Source: Streptomyces bluensis (lineage in GTDB: Bacteria; Actinomycetota; Actinomycetes; Streptomycetales; Streptomycetaceae). From it: 64,000 nt of DNA. Below the pieces are notes generated by a model, which saw nothing but the letters and a program-made list of their open reading frames with translations, did not search any database and was not told where the DNA came from. The stretch is from contig NZ_BMVM01000010.1 of the NCBI RefSeq assembly GCF_014650715.1, positions 124,001 to 188,000 of the forward strand, in the 5' to 3' direction. Both the position numbers and the translations under genes were made by a program. This document shows, one piece after another, positions 55,835-63,457 of the stretch (positions within the stretch are counted from its first letter, which is position 1; each line of letters opens with the position of its first letter).

Positions 55835-56803
55835 ATGGCCTCCCCCACGAACGCCTCCGCCGCCCGTACGTCCCCCTCCGACTCCCACTCCGATCTGAAA
55901 GCCCAGCTGGAGACCCTCACCACCGAGGCGTTCCGCCCGGAGCTGGCCGAGATCGACCGACTGCCCACCCTCGACATCGCGCGGCTCATGAACGGCGAGG
56001 ACGCGACCGTACCGGCCGCCGTCGCCGCGCAGTTGCCCCGGATCGCCGCCGCCATCGACGCCCTCGCCGAGCGGATGGAGCGCGGCGGCCGACTGGTCTA
56101 CGCGGGCGCGGGCACCGCCGGGCGGCTGGGCGTACTGGACGCCTCCGAGTGCCCGCCCACCTTCAACACGGACCCGACCCGCGTGGTCGGCCTGATCGCG
56201 GGCGGCCCCGAGGCCGTGGTCACCTCGGTCGAGGGCGCCGAGGACTCCAGGGAACTGGCACGGGCCGACCTCGACGCACTCGCCCTGACCTCCGCCGACA
56301 CGGTGGTGGGGGTCTCGGCCTCCGGCCGCACCCCGTACGCGCTCGGCGCGGTGGAGTACGCCCGTGAACGGGGCGCGTTGACCATCGGCCTGTCCTGCAA
56401 CGCGGACAGCGCGCTCGCGGCCGCCGCGGACCACGGCATCGAGGTCGTCGTCGGTCCCGAACTGCTGACGGGTTCGACGCGGCTGAAGGCGGGCACGGCG
56501 CAGAAGCTGGTCCTGAACATGCTCTCGACGATCACGATGATCCGTCTGGGCAAGACGTACGGGAACCTGATGGTGGACGTCCGCGCCTCGAACGAGAAGC
56601 TCCGCGCCCGCTCCCGCCGCATCGTGGCCCTGGCGACGGGTGCGCCGGACGAGGAGATCGAACGGGCCCTCGCGGCGACGGACGGCGAGGTCAAGAACGC
56701 GATCCTCACGATCCTCGGCGGGGTCGACGCGCCGACGGCGTCCCGCCTCCTGGAGGAGAGCGAAGGACATCTGCGGGCGGCGCTGGAGGCGGCGGGAAGG
56801 TGA
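55835..56803 (+). CDS. murQ: N-acetylmuramic acid 6-phosphate etherase
   Basis: 322 residues from the ATG at 55835, behind GGAAAGAG. 'LTTEAFRPELAEIDRLPTLDIARLMNGED' is the MurQ start (in parts), then the SIS core 'GGRLVYAGAGTAGRLGVLDASE', 'PPTFNTDP', the catalytic region 'GAEDSRELARADL' and 'SASGRTPYALGA'. It splits lactate from MurNAc 6-phosphate to give GlcNAc 6-phosphate in peptidoglycan recycling. It forms an operon with the RpiR-type regulator in front of it. A MurNAc transporter is not present in the window. Confidence 0.95.
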   Translation: MASPTNASAARTSPSDSHSDLKAQLETLTTEAFRPELAEIDRLPTLDIARLMNGEDATVPAAVAAQLPRIAAAIDALAERMERGGRLVYAGAGTAGRLGVLDASECPPTFNTDPTRVVGLIAGGPEAVVTSVEGAEDSRELARADLDALALTSADTVVGVSASGRTPYALGAVEYARERGALTIGLSCNADSALAAAADHGIEVVVGPELLTGSTRLKAGTAQKLVLNMLSTITMIRLGKTYGNLMVDVRASNEKLRARSRRIVALATGAPDEEIERALAATDGEVKNAILTILGGVDAPTASRLLEESEGHLRAALEAAGR

Positions 56804-56894
56804 GTGAAAATACCGGGCGGCATACTCAACTCCCTTGTTAACGTAACCAATTGGCCATGCATGCGGAGGCGGCCGAGGGGGACGGAGACGGCAG

Positions 56895-57761
56895 ATGGAA
56901 CCGACCAGGACCACGACCACCACCAGAACCAGGACCACGTTCCGGATCGGCGGGGATCTTGAGGTGCGGCGACTCGGACTGGGCGCCATGCACCTGTCCG
57001 CCGAACCCGCCGACGCCCGCGCAGCCTCCCTCACGCTCGCCCGGCGGGCCGTGGAGCTGGGCGTCACGCTGATCGACACGGCCCACATGTACGGCTGGGG
57101 AGCCAACGAGGAACTCCTCGCCGAGGCCCTGCACCCGTACCCGAAGGACCTGCTCGTCACCACCAAGGTCGGCATCGCGAGGCTGCCGTCGGGCGAGGCA
57201 CGGCTGGACGGGCGGCCCGAGGTCCTGCGCCACCAGGTGGACGAGGCACTGCGCCGACTGCGCGTCGAGCGGGTCGAACTGCTCCAACTGCACCGGATCG
57301 ACCCGGAGACGCCCCTGGCCGACCAGCTCGGCACGCTGCGGGAGCTCCAGACCGAGGGCAAGGTGGGCCGGATCGGACTGTCGGAGGTCACCGTCGCCGA
57401 ACTCGACCAGGCGCGGCAGATCGTCGACGTCGTGAGCGTGCAGAACCGCTACAACCTGCTCGACCGCGAACACGACCCGGTACTCGAAGCGTGCACGGCG
57501 GCGGGCATCGCGTTCCTGCCGTGGCGGCCCGTCGCGCACGGCACGTCGGGTGAGCGGGCCGAGGTCGCCGCCGTGGCTGCCGAATTGGGTGCGACCGCCA
57601 CCCAGGTCGCGCTCGCATGGCTCCTCGACCGCTCCCCGGCCGTCCTCCCGATCCCGAGCACCACCCGCACCGACCACCTGGAGGAGAACCTCGCGGCGGC
57701 GGACCTGCGGCTGACCCGGGCCCAGCGCGATCGCCTCGAACGGTTGACGGAGCAGGCGTAG
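56895..57761 (+). CDS. Aldo/keto reductase
   Basis: 288 residues. The catalytic tetrad is D61 and Y66 (LIDTAHMYGWG), K91 (LVTTKVG) and H133 (LLQLHRID). It belongs to the short YajO/PhdYeCo-like group with 'VDVVSVQNRYNLLDRE' and 'LPIPSTTRTDHLEENLAAA' at the cofactor site. The first 15 residues are a Thr/Arg repeat (TRTTTTTRTRTTF). GGAG lies 8-9 bases before the ATG. A TTAACGTAACCAATTGG stretch about 60 bases upstream is unusually AT-rich and may be a regulator site. Confidence 0.9.
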   Translation: MEPTRTTTTTRTRTTFRIGGDLEVRRLGLGAMHLSAEPADARAASLTLARRAVELGVTLIDTAHMYGWGANEELLAEALHPYPKDLLVTTKVGIARLPSGEARLDGRPEVLRHQVDEALRRLRVERVELLQLHRIDPETPLADQLGTLRELQTEGKVGRIGLSEVTVAELDQARQIVDVVSVQNRYNLLDREHDPVLEACTAAGIAFLPWRPVAHGTSGERAEVAAVAAELGATATQVALAWLLDRSPAVLPIPSTTRTDHLEENLAAADLRLTRAQRDRLERLTEQA

Positions 57762-57872
57762 CCCTCGCTGTTCACTGTCAGTGGCCCATGCCATGCTCGA
57801 CCACGACAGCACAACCACGACAGCAGGACACCGTCCGAGGAGCAGGACTCCGTCCGGGGAGGGAACGACCAG

Positions 57873-58451
57873 GTGAACCACGCACAGCTGACCGCCCTCG
57901 GCCGAGCCCTGCGCCTCCTCGGCGAGCACGGTGAGGCCCTGACGTCCACCACCCCCGACGCCAAGCTGCACGAGGTCAAGGCCGACCTGCGGCGCGCCCT
58001 GGACCTGCTGGACGAGACGGTCACGACCGCGGCGCCCACGACGCGCTGCGCCGAACACCCGAACGGCCCCGTGGACGAGGACGCCCCCGACCGCTGCCTC
58101 CTGTGCGAGACCCGCCGCCGCGCCGCCCGCCGCGCCCAACTCAACGGCACGTACGGGCCACCCCGCGCCACGGCCCCCACGGACCCCGGCTCGTCCCGCT
58201 ACGGCATGCGCGGCGACCGCCCCCAGCCCCAGCAGCGCTGGCTCCCGGAGGCGTGGAACGGCCAGGCGTGGCAGCTCTGCGGCACCCCACGCCGCGACCG
58301 CCGCGAGGCCGAGCTGTACCTGGCCGCCCAACGCCGCGGCCCACGCCCGGCGATGGCGTACCGCCTGGTCCACGAGTTCACGGACTACGAGGTACTGCGG
58401 GTGTGGGGCGAGCCGGTGAGAGTGGACATCGAGCCGATGGGGGGTTTTTGA
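57873..58451 (+). CDS. Hypothetical protein with CxxC motif
   Basis: 192 residues from the GTG at 57873, behind GGGGAGGGAA. An N-terminal helical part ('TALGRALRLLGEHGEAL', 'VKADLRRALDLLDETV') is followed by 'CAEHPNGPVDEDAPDRCLLC', a likely zinc knuckle, then 'LPEAWNGQAWQLCGTPRRDR' and 'YRLVHEFTDYEVLRVWGEPV'. It resembles Streptomyces proteins of unknown function. It is convergent with the 2H phosphoesterase gene (43-base gap). Confidence 0.7.
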   Translation: MNHAQLTALGRALRLLGEHGEALTSTTPDAKLHEVKADLRRALDLLDETVTTAAPTTRCAEHPNGPVDEDAPDRCLLCETRRRAARRAQLNGTYGPPRATAPTDPGSSRYGMRGDRPQPQQRWLPEAWNGQAWQLCGTPRRDRREAELYLAAQRRGPRPAMAYRLVHEFTDYEVLRVWGEPVRVDIEPMGGF

Positions 58452-58494
58452 CGCCCTCACCCACGGGGACGGGGCGTCCACCCCCCGGAGCCGT

Positions 58495-59304
58495 TCAGTG
58501 GCGCAGCCGCCAGGTGTGGACATGTTCCCAGGCCAGGGTGTGCCACCAGCGGCCCGCCCAGTCGTCGCTGCGGGTGCGGTAGAGGCTGACGGTGTCGCCG
58601 GAGAAGCTGTCCGAGAAGGACACGGGGAGCCTCTTGACGTAGTCCTCGACCTCTTCGAACAGGTCCGGGCGCTCGTACATGTCGTGCGAGAGCAGAGACA
58701 GGTGCGCCTGGAACGTGTCCTCGTCGAAGGGGTGTTGCGCGGGGTTGGGTGCGGGAGCCTCCAGGGGCACAACCGCCTCGTCGACCCGGCCGGCGAGGTC
58801 CACGAACGCCGCGTTCGGGGTGATGCCGTCGGCGAGGTGATGGACGTCGTAGACGAGTCCCACTCCCATGCGGCGGACGCCGGCGTTGTGGACGGTGAAG
58901 GCGGAAACGTCGGTCAGTGCCCTGGTCACGGCGGCGACGATCTCCTCGGCGGGAGCCGGGATGTGTCGGCTGCCCACCAGGGTCGCGTGGGGCGGGAACG
59001 CGCCGGCCGAGACGAGCCCGTACTGCGCCCGCAGTTGTGTGGTCACGGCGGTGACCGCGGCGCAGGTCACGGGGTCGGGGCGCAGGTAGACGCCGTAGCG
59101 GTACGGGTCTCCCGGGGCCTGGGCAAAGCGTTCCGCCACGGCCGGAGCCGCATTCGACACCTTCGCCGCCTTCGTCACCTTCGTCGTTCCCGTCGTCACC
59201 GTCGTCCTCGTAGTCATGGGCGTGGTCGTGGGCGTGGTCATGGGCGTGGTCATCGCCGTCTCGGTCTCCGTCGCGGTCTCGGTCGCGGTCTCGGTCGCCG
59301 TCAC
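58495..59304 (-). CDS. 2H phosphoesterase (2'-5' RNA ligase-like) of an import operon
   Basis: 269 residues. The two catalytic HxTx-type motifs are HATL (H106) and HLSL (H201). The protein is not close to ThpR at 4.1 kb and lies in the group that opens cyclic phosphodiesters of small molecules or RNA ends. Its ATG overlaps the stop of the binding-protein gene (ATGA), making it the last gene of the sugar import operon and supporting this start despite an odd N-terminus: about 45 residues of Thr-Ala-Glu and Met-Thr-Thr-Pro repeats. A role in splitting an imported cyclic or diester phosphate is inferred. Confidence 0.82.
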   Translation of the reverse strand: MTATETATETATETETAMTTPMTTPTTTPMTTRTTVTTGTTKVTKAAKVSNAAPAVAERFAQAPGDPYRYGVYLRPDPVTCAAVTAVTTQLRAQYGLVSAGAFPPHATLVGSRHIPAPAEEIVAAVTRALTDVSAFTVHNAGVRRMGVGLVYDVHHLADGITPNAAFVDLAGRVDEAVVPLEAPAPNPAQHPFDEDTFQAHLSLLSHDMYERPDLFEEVEDYVKRLPVSFSDSFSGDTVSLYRTRSDDWAGRWWHTLAWEHVHTWRLRH

Positions 59305-60767
59305 TGGCCTGCCTGCTCGCGGTAGTCCTTGATCTTCGCCGTCGCCGCCTTCTCCGCCGTCTTCAGTGCGTTGTCGAGCGGGGTCTTGCCGCTGAACGCC
59401 TGCTGCATCTGCGGTACGACCACGTCACGCACGCCCTGCATGGCGCCGCTGAGGCACCCGGAGGTCGGCGTCGTCGCCGGGGTGTTCGCGAACTGCTTGT
59501 CGAGCACGGCGTAGGGCTCGTTCTTCGCCAGGAACGCCTTCCACGAGGGCGAGGTGTCCACGTCGGTGTTGATCGGGGCGTAGCCGGACGCCTTGGCGAA
59601 TCGTTCCTGCGCTGATCCGGAGGCCAGGTAGCTGATCACCTTCCAGCTCGCCACCTGCTCGGCCGCGCTGTGCCCCGCCTGGTCCACCCACATCGCGGCA
59701 CCGCCGATCGCGGCCCCCGCGGTGGACGGCGAACCCGAGAGGGGGTAGGGCAGCGCGCGGTAGTCCTTCATGCCCGCCTGTGTGAGGCCGCCGATGGCAC
59801 CGCTGGAGTTGAACATCATGGCGGTCTTGCCCGCCGCGAAGGCGGACAGGGCGGCGTTGCCCTCGGCGCCGGTGTCCAGCGCGACGCCGTCGGTGTAGAG
59901 CTTCGCCATGGTGCCGATCGCGGCGCGCTGCGGCCCGCTGGTCAGCGACAGCGCCGTGGCCCCGCCGTTCCTGCGGCCGTTGTCCGCGGTGCAGTAGGGG
60001 ACCCCGGCGGCGGCGGTGAGCTGTTCGAACCACCAACCGTCGAGGGGCTGGTCGATGCCCTTGACGCCGGGCACTTCCGCGTGGATCTTGCGCGCGGCCG
60101 CGGCCACGCCCTCCAGTGTGCCGAGGGTGGAGCGGTCCACCTTCGCCCGGTCCAGCAGCTTGTCGTTGACGTACAGCAGGGGCATGGACGTGTTCAGCGG
60201 TACGGCGAGCAGCTCGCCGTTGGCCGTGTAGTAGGTGCGCGCCGCCGGGCGGAGCTTGTCGAGGTCGAGGTCCTCGGGGTTGGCGGCGGCCATGGCCTGG
60301 GCGGAGACGGTCTGCTCGGCGTCGCGCAGATAGCCGGTGGTGATGTCGTTGGAGACCATGATGCTCGGCGTTCCGCCACTGCGGATCGCGGAGGTGTACT
60401 TGGCGATGGCGTCGGCGTAGCTGCCCTGGAACGACGCCTTCACCACGATCTTTCCGCGGTTGGCCTGGTTGAACGCGTCGATCTCGGCCTGCAGCGCCTC
60501 GCCGGCCGGGCCGCCGACCCCGTGCCACAGGGTCACGGTCACCGGTCCCTTCGCGGCGGCCAGCGCCGACGGTCCCGGCGCCGCTCCGGCGGCCTTCCCG
60601 CCGTCGGAACCTCCGTCGGAACCTCCGCAGGCCGTAAGGGTCAGTGCGGCGGCGGCCGTCAGGCAGACGGAGACGGCCAGGACGCGCGATCGTGATCCGG
60701 GTCGTGCGGACGGACGGTCCACGAAGAGCAGGGAGAGAAGGCAGGGCCGGGAGGGGAGGGAGGGCAT
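59301..60767 (-). CDS. UgpB-like solute-binding lipoprotein
   Basis: 488 residues. After an unusually long lead, 'VLAVSVCLTAAAALTLTACGG' gives a lipobox with C47. 'VTVTLWHGVGGPAGEALQAEID' is the start of family 1 binding proteins, nearest to UgpB for sn-glycerol 3-phosphate ('WHSMGG'). 'TGYLRDAEQTVSAQ' and the C-terminal 'SGCLSGAMQGVRDVVVPQMQ' also resemble UgpB. The ligand is likely a phosphorylated polyol or sugar ester. It is preceded by two permeases and followed by an overlapping phosphoesterase gene. The ATPase would be a shared MsiK-type protein encoded elsewhere. Confidence 0.88.
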   Translation of the reverse strand: MPSLPSRPCLLSLLFVDRPSARPGSRSRVLAVSVCLTAAAALTLTACGGSDGGSDGGKAAGAAPGPSALAAAKGPVTVTLWHGVGGPAGEALQAEIDAFNQANRGKIVVKASFQGSYADAIAKYTSAIRSGGTPSIMVSNDITTGYLRDAEQTVSAQAMAAANPEDLDLDKLRPAARTYYTANGELLAVPLNTSMPLLYVNDKLLDRAKVDRSTLGTLEGVAAAARKIHAEVPGVKGIDQPLDGWWFEQLTAAAGVPYCTADNGRRNGGATALSLTSGPQRAAIGTMAKLYTDGVALDTGAEGNAALSAFAAGKTAMMFNSSGAIGGLTQAGMKDYRALPYPLSGSPSTAGAAIGGAAMWVDQAGHSAAEQVASWKVISYLASGSAQERFAKASGYAPINTDVDTSPSWKAFLAKNEPYAVLDKQFANTPATTPTSGCLSGAMQGVRDVVVPQMQQAFSGKTPLDNALKTAEKAATAKIKDYREQAGQ

Positions 60768-60804
60768 GACGGTTCGTTTCTCTTTCTGGAGGGAGTGGGG
60801 GCGT

Positions 60805-61626
60805 CTAGGTGGTGACCCGCGCGGCCAGCCCCCGGACGAGGAAGCGCTGGCCGAACAGGACGAGCAGCAGGGTCGGCAGCAGGACGAGCAGGGTCCCGGC
60901 GTAGATCACGGCCGGTGCGGCGGCCTGGTCGACGACGAGTTGAGCGAGGCCGACCTGAATGGTGCGCCGCTGCGGGGAGTCGGTGATCAGCAGCGGCCAG
61001 AAGTAGCCGTTCCACGCCGAAAGGGCGCACCACATCGCCGCGGTGACCAACTGCGGCCGCGCCATGGGCAGGACGACGTGCAGGAGCGCGCGCAGTTCTC
61101 CGCAGCCGTCCAGGCGGGCGGCCTCCCAGGTCTCGCGCGGCAGGGCGAGGAATGCCTGGCGGAGCAGGAAGACCGCGTAGCCGGCGGCCAGGTACGGAAT
61201 GACGATGCCGAGCAGGGTGTCGCGCAGTCCGAGCCCGGTGACAAGCTCGAAGTTGGGGATGACCAGGCTCTCCCCGGGGAACGCCAGGGTGGCAAGGACC
61301 AGGGCGAAGGCGACGCCCCGGCCGCGCCAGCGGGGGAAGACGAGCGCGTACGCGGCCAGCGCCGCCGTGGTCAGCTGGGCGACCGCCTGCAGCGCGGTGA
61401 CGGCCACGCTGACCAGGTACTGCCGGGCCAGCGGCGCGGAGTCCAGCGCCGCGCGCACGTTGTCCAGGGTCAGCCGGCCCGGCACCGGGAGGAGCCGGCC
61501 GGCCGCGACGTCGCCTTGGGGCAGAAGTGCGGTGACGACGGTGACGTAGACGGGGAACGCGACGACCAGGACCACCGCGCCGAGCCACAACCAGCGCAGG
61601 ACGGAGCCGGGTTGAAGGCGTCTCAT
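60805..61626 (-). CDS. Carbohydrate ABC permease, UgpE/MalG type
   Basis: 273 residues from the ATG at 61626, which overlaps the preceding permease stop (ATGA). Six helices with the cytoplasmic EAA loop 'EAARLDGCGELRALLHVVLP' that contacts the ATPase. 'ALSAWNGYFWPLLITDSPQR' is typical of the MalG/UgpE side of the heterodimer. It ends 38 bases before the binding-protein gene. Confidence 0.92.
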   Translation of the reverse strand: MRRLQPGSVLRWLWLGAVVLVVAFPVYVTVVTALLPQGDVAAGRLLPVPGRLTLDNVRAALDSAPLARQYLVSVAVTALQAVAQLTTAALAAYALVFPRWRGRGVAFALVLATLAFPGESLVIPNFELVTGLGLRDTLLGIVIPYLAAGYAVFLLRQAFLALPRETWEAARLDGCGELRALLHVVLPMARPQLVTAAMWCALSAWNGYFWPLLITDSPQRRTIQVGLAQLVVDQAAAPAVIYAGTLLVLLPTLLLVLFGQRFLVRGLAARVTT

Positions 61627-62327
61627 GCCCACCTCCGCAGCACCCGGAACTGGAGCGCGGTGATCGCCAGGACGAGGAGCAGCAGGACCACGGCGAGAGC
61701 CGAGGCCGAGCCGACGTGGGGCAGCGCCTCGCCGAACGCGCGCTGATACAGCTCGTGCACCAGCGTCGAGGTCGACCCGGCCGGACCGCCCCGGGTGAGC
61801 ACCTGGACCTGGGTGAACACCTGCAGTCCGCTGATGGTCTGGGTGACCACGAGGAACACCAGGCTCGGCCGGAGCATGGGGATGATGACCGACCAGGCCA
61901 TCCGCAGCCCCGACGCGCCGTCCAGCGCGGCCGCCTCGATGACCTGCTGGTCGAGCTGGGTCAGCGCGGCCAGCAGGACGAGGAAGGCGAAGCCGAACTC
62001 GTACCAGGCGGTGGCGACCGAGATGCTGACGATGGCCCAGGCCGGCGAACGCAGCCAGTCGGGCCCGGTGACGCCGAGGTGGGCCAGTACCTCGTTGAGC
62101 GTCCCGACCGCCGGTGCGAACAGTCCCGCGAACACGGCCGCCGACGCCGCCGCCGAGTAGGCGAACGGCAGAGACAGGAGCACCGACACGACGGCACGCG
62201 GCCTGCGGGCGGCCCGGCGCAGCGGGAGCACCGCGGCGAGCGCGCCGCCCACGGAGAGCAGCACACTGAGCCCGGCGATGGTGCCGGTGGCGAGCAGCGC
62301 CCGCCTCAGATCCGGGTCGGTGACCAC
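61623..62327 (-). CDS. Carbohydrate ABC permease, UgpA/MalF type, N-terminus unclear
   Basis: From the first available start (GTG 62327) 234 residues with five helices and the EAA loop 'EAAALDGASGLRMAWSVIIP'. UgpA-type permeases have about 290 residues and six helices. The missing first helix is visible in the same frame further upstream ('LGLLLVFAYWPVVRGVVLSL' and 'RFVGLAQYADV', to about 62440), but there is no ATG, GTG or TTG in front of it; that stretch is also read, in another frame, as the tail of the LacI gene. So the gene is either damaged, uses an unusual start, or the sequence contains an indel. Confidence 0.75.
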   Translation of the reverse strand: MVTDPDLRRALLATGTIAGLSVLLSVGGALAAVLPLRRAARRPRAVVSVLLSLPFAYSAAASAAVFAGLFAPAVGTLNEVLAHLGVTGPDWLRSPAWAIVSISVATAWYEFGFAFLVLLAALTQLDQQVIEAAALDGASGLRMAWSVIIPMLRPSLVFLVVTQTISGLQVFTQVQVLTRGGPAGSTSTLVHELYQRAFGEALPHVGSASALAVVLLLLVLAITALQFRVLRRWA

Positions 62328-62392
62328 GTCGGCGTACTGGGCGAGGCCGACGAACCGGGAGGGGTCACCGAGCAGATCGTTGCCGTACAGGC

Positions 62393-63457
62393 TCAGTACG
62401 ACGCCTCGGACGACCGGCCAGTACGCGAAGACGAGCAGCAGTCCCAGCCGACCGGCGGCCCCGTCGTCCGGCCCACCACGAGCGTGCCGGGCAGCGCCTG
62501 GTGATGGTCGGGCGGCCGCTCACCGTCGAGCAACTGCACTACGGCGTCCACGGCCCGGCTGCCGATGACGTCGATCGGCTGGCGCCAGTGCGTCAGCCCG
62601 ATCAGCGGCGTCGCCAGATCCCCGATGCCGTCGTAGCCGGTGACGGAAAGGTCTCCCGGCACATCCACACCGCGCAGCCGGAGCTGTTCCAGCAGGGCGA
62701 CCGCGTGCCGGTCGCTGGGAGCCATCACCGCGGTGATCCCGGGGTGCCGCAGCGCCTCGACCGCCCACGCTCCGGCCGTCTCCCGGTGCGCGCCCGGGAT
62801 CTCCAGGACACGCGCCCCGCGCTCGTGCAGACGGCGGACCATGGCAGCCGTGCGCGGGCCCAGCGTCACGGAGTCCCTCATCGACACCGTGACCACGGCG
62901 ACTTCCCGGTGCCCCAGTCCGAGGAGATGGTCCGCGAGCGCGGCGCCCCCCTCGTCCTCGTCGCAGTAGACACTGGTGATGCTCGGATGGGTCTCCGGGC
63001 GGCCCGCCACCACGGTCGGCAACCGCTCGGCGAACGGCAGGATCCGCTCGCTCGGCAGCAGCCCGCTGCACACGATCAGCGCTTCGACCCGCAGCATCGC
63101 GAGGGTCTCCAGAGCGCGGTACTCATCACTCACCTCGAACCGGCCGGACCCGGTCGCGGTGACCACCCGGTAGCCGTGACCGGCAGCGCGCTCCTGCATC
63201 GCGGTGAGCAGATGGCCGTAGAAGGGGGTCGCCGCATCCCGCACGAAGGCCCCGACGGTGTACGTGCGGTGGGCCACCATGGCCCGGGCGGACGCGTTGA
63301 CGACGTAGCCCAGCTCCTGCGCGGCGCGGACGACCCGCTGCCGGGTCTCCTCCCCGACGCTGCCGCGCCCCGAGACGACACGGGACACCACCGACTTGGA
63401 CACTCCGGCCTGCCGCGCCACATCGATGATCGTGGGATTGCGCGGCCGGTCAGTCAT
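62393..63457 (-). CDS. LacI-family regulator of the import operon
   Basis: 354 residues. The LacI helix-turn-helix is at the N-terminus ('TIIDVARQAGVSKSVVSRVV', hinge 'LGYVVNASARAMVAHRT'), followed by the periplasmic-binding-type ligand domain ('TSVYCDEDEGGAALADHLLG', 'AVMAPSDRHAVALLEQLR', 'VTGYDGIGDLATPLIGLTHW'). The family normally ends near 'PGTLVVGRTTGPP'. Here 19 further residues (WDCCSSSRTGRSSEASY at the end) are translated from the permease's first helix in another frame. Its start overlaps the HAD gene stop by 8 bases, so regulator and phosphatase are co-translated. Confidence 0.88.
   Translation of the reverse strand: MTDRPRNPTIIDVARQAGVSKSVVSRVVSGRGSVGEETRQRVVRAAQELGYVVNASARAMVAHRTYTVGAFVRDAATPFYGHLLTAMQERAAGHGYRVVTATGSGRFEVSDEYRALETLAMLRVEALIVCSGLLPSERILPFAERLPTVVAGRPETHPSITSVYCDEDEGGAALADHLLGLGHREVAVVTVSMRDSVTLGPRTAAMVRRLHERGARVLEIPGAHRETAGAWAVEALRHPGITAVMAPSDRHAVALLEQLRLRGVDVPGDLSVTGYDGIGDLATPLIGLTHWRQPIDVIGSRAVDAVVQLLDGERPPDHHQALPGTLVVGRTTGPPVGWDCCSSSRTGRSSEASY

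Noticed and set aside
62390..62480. Programmed -1 frameshift making a LacI-permease fusion
   Set aside because: No slippery heptamer is seen; deletion or sequencing indel is simpler.
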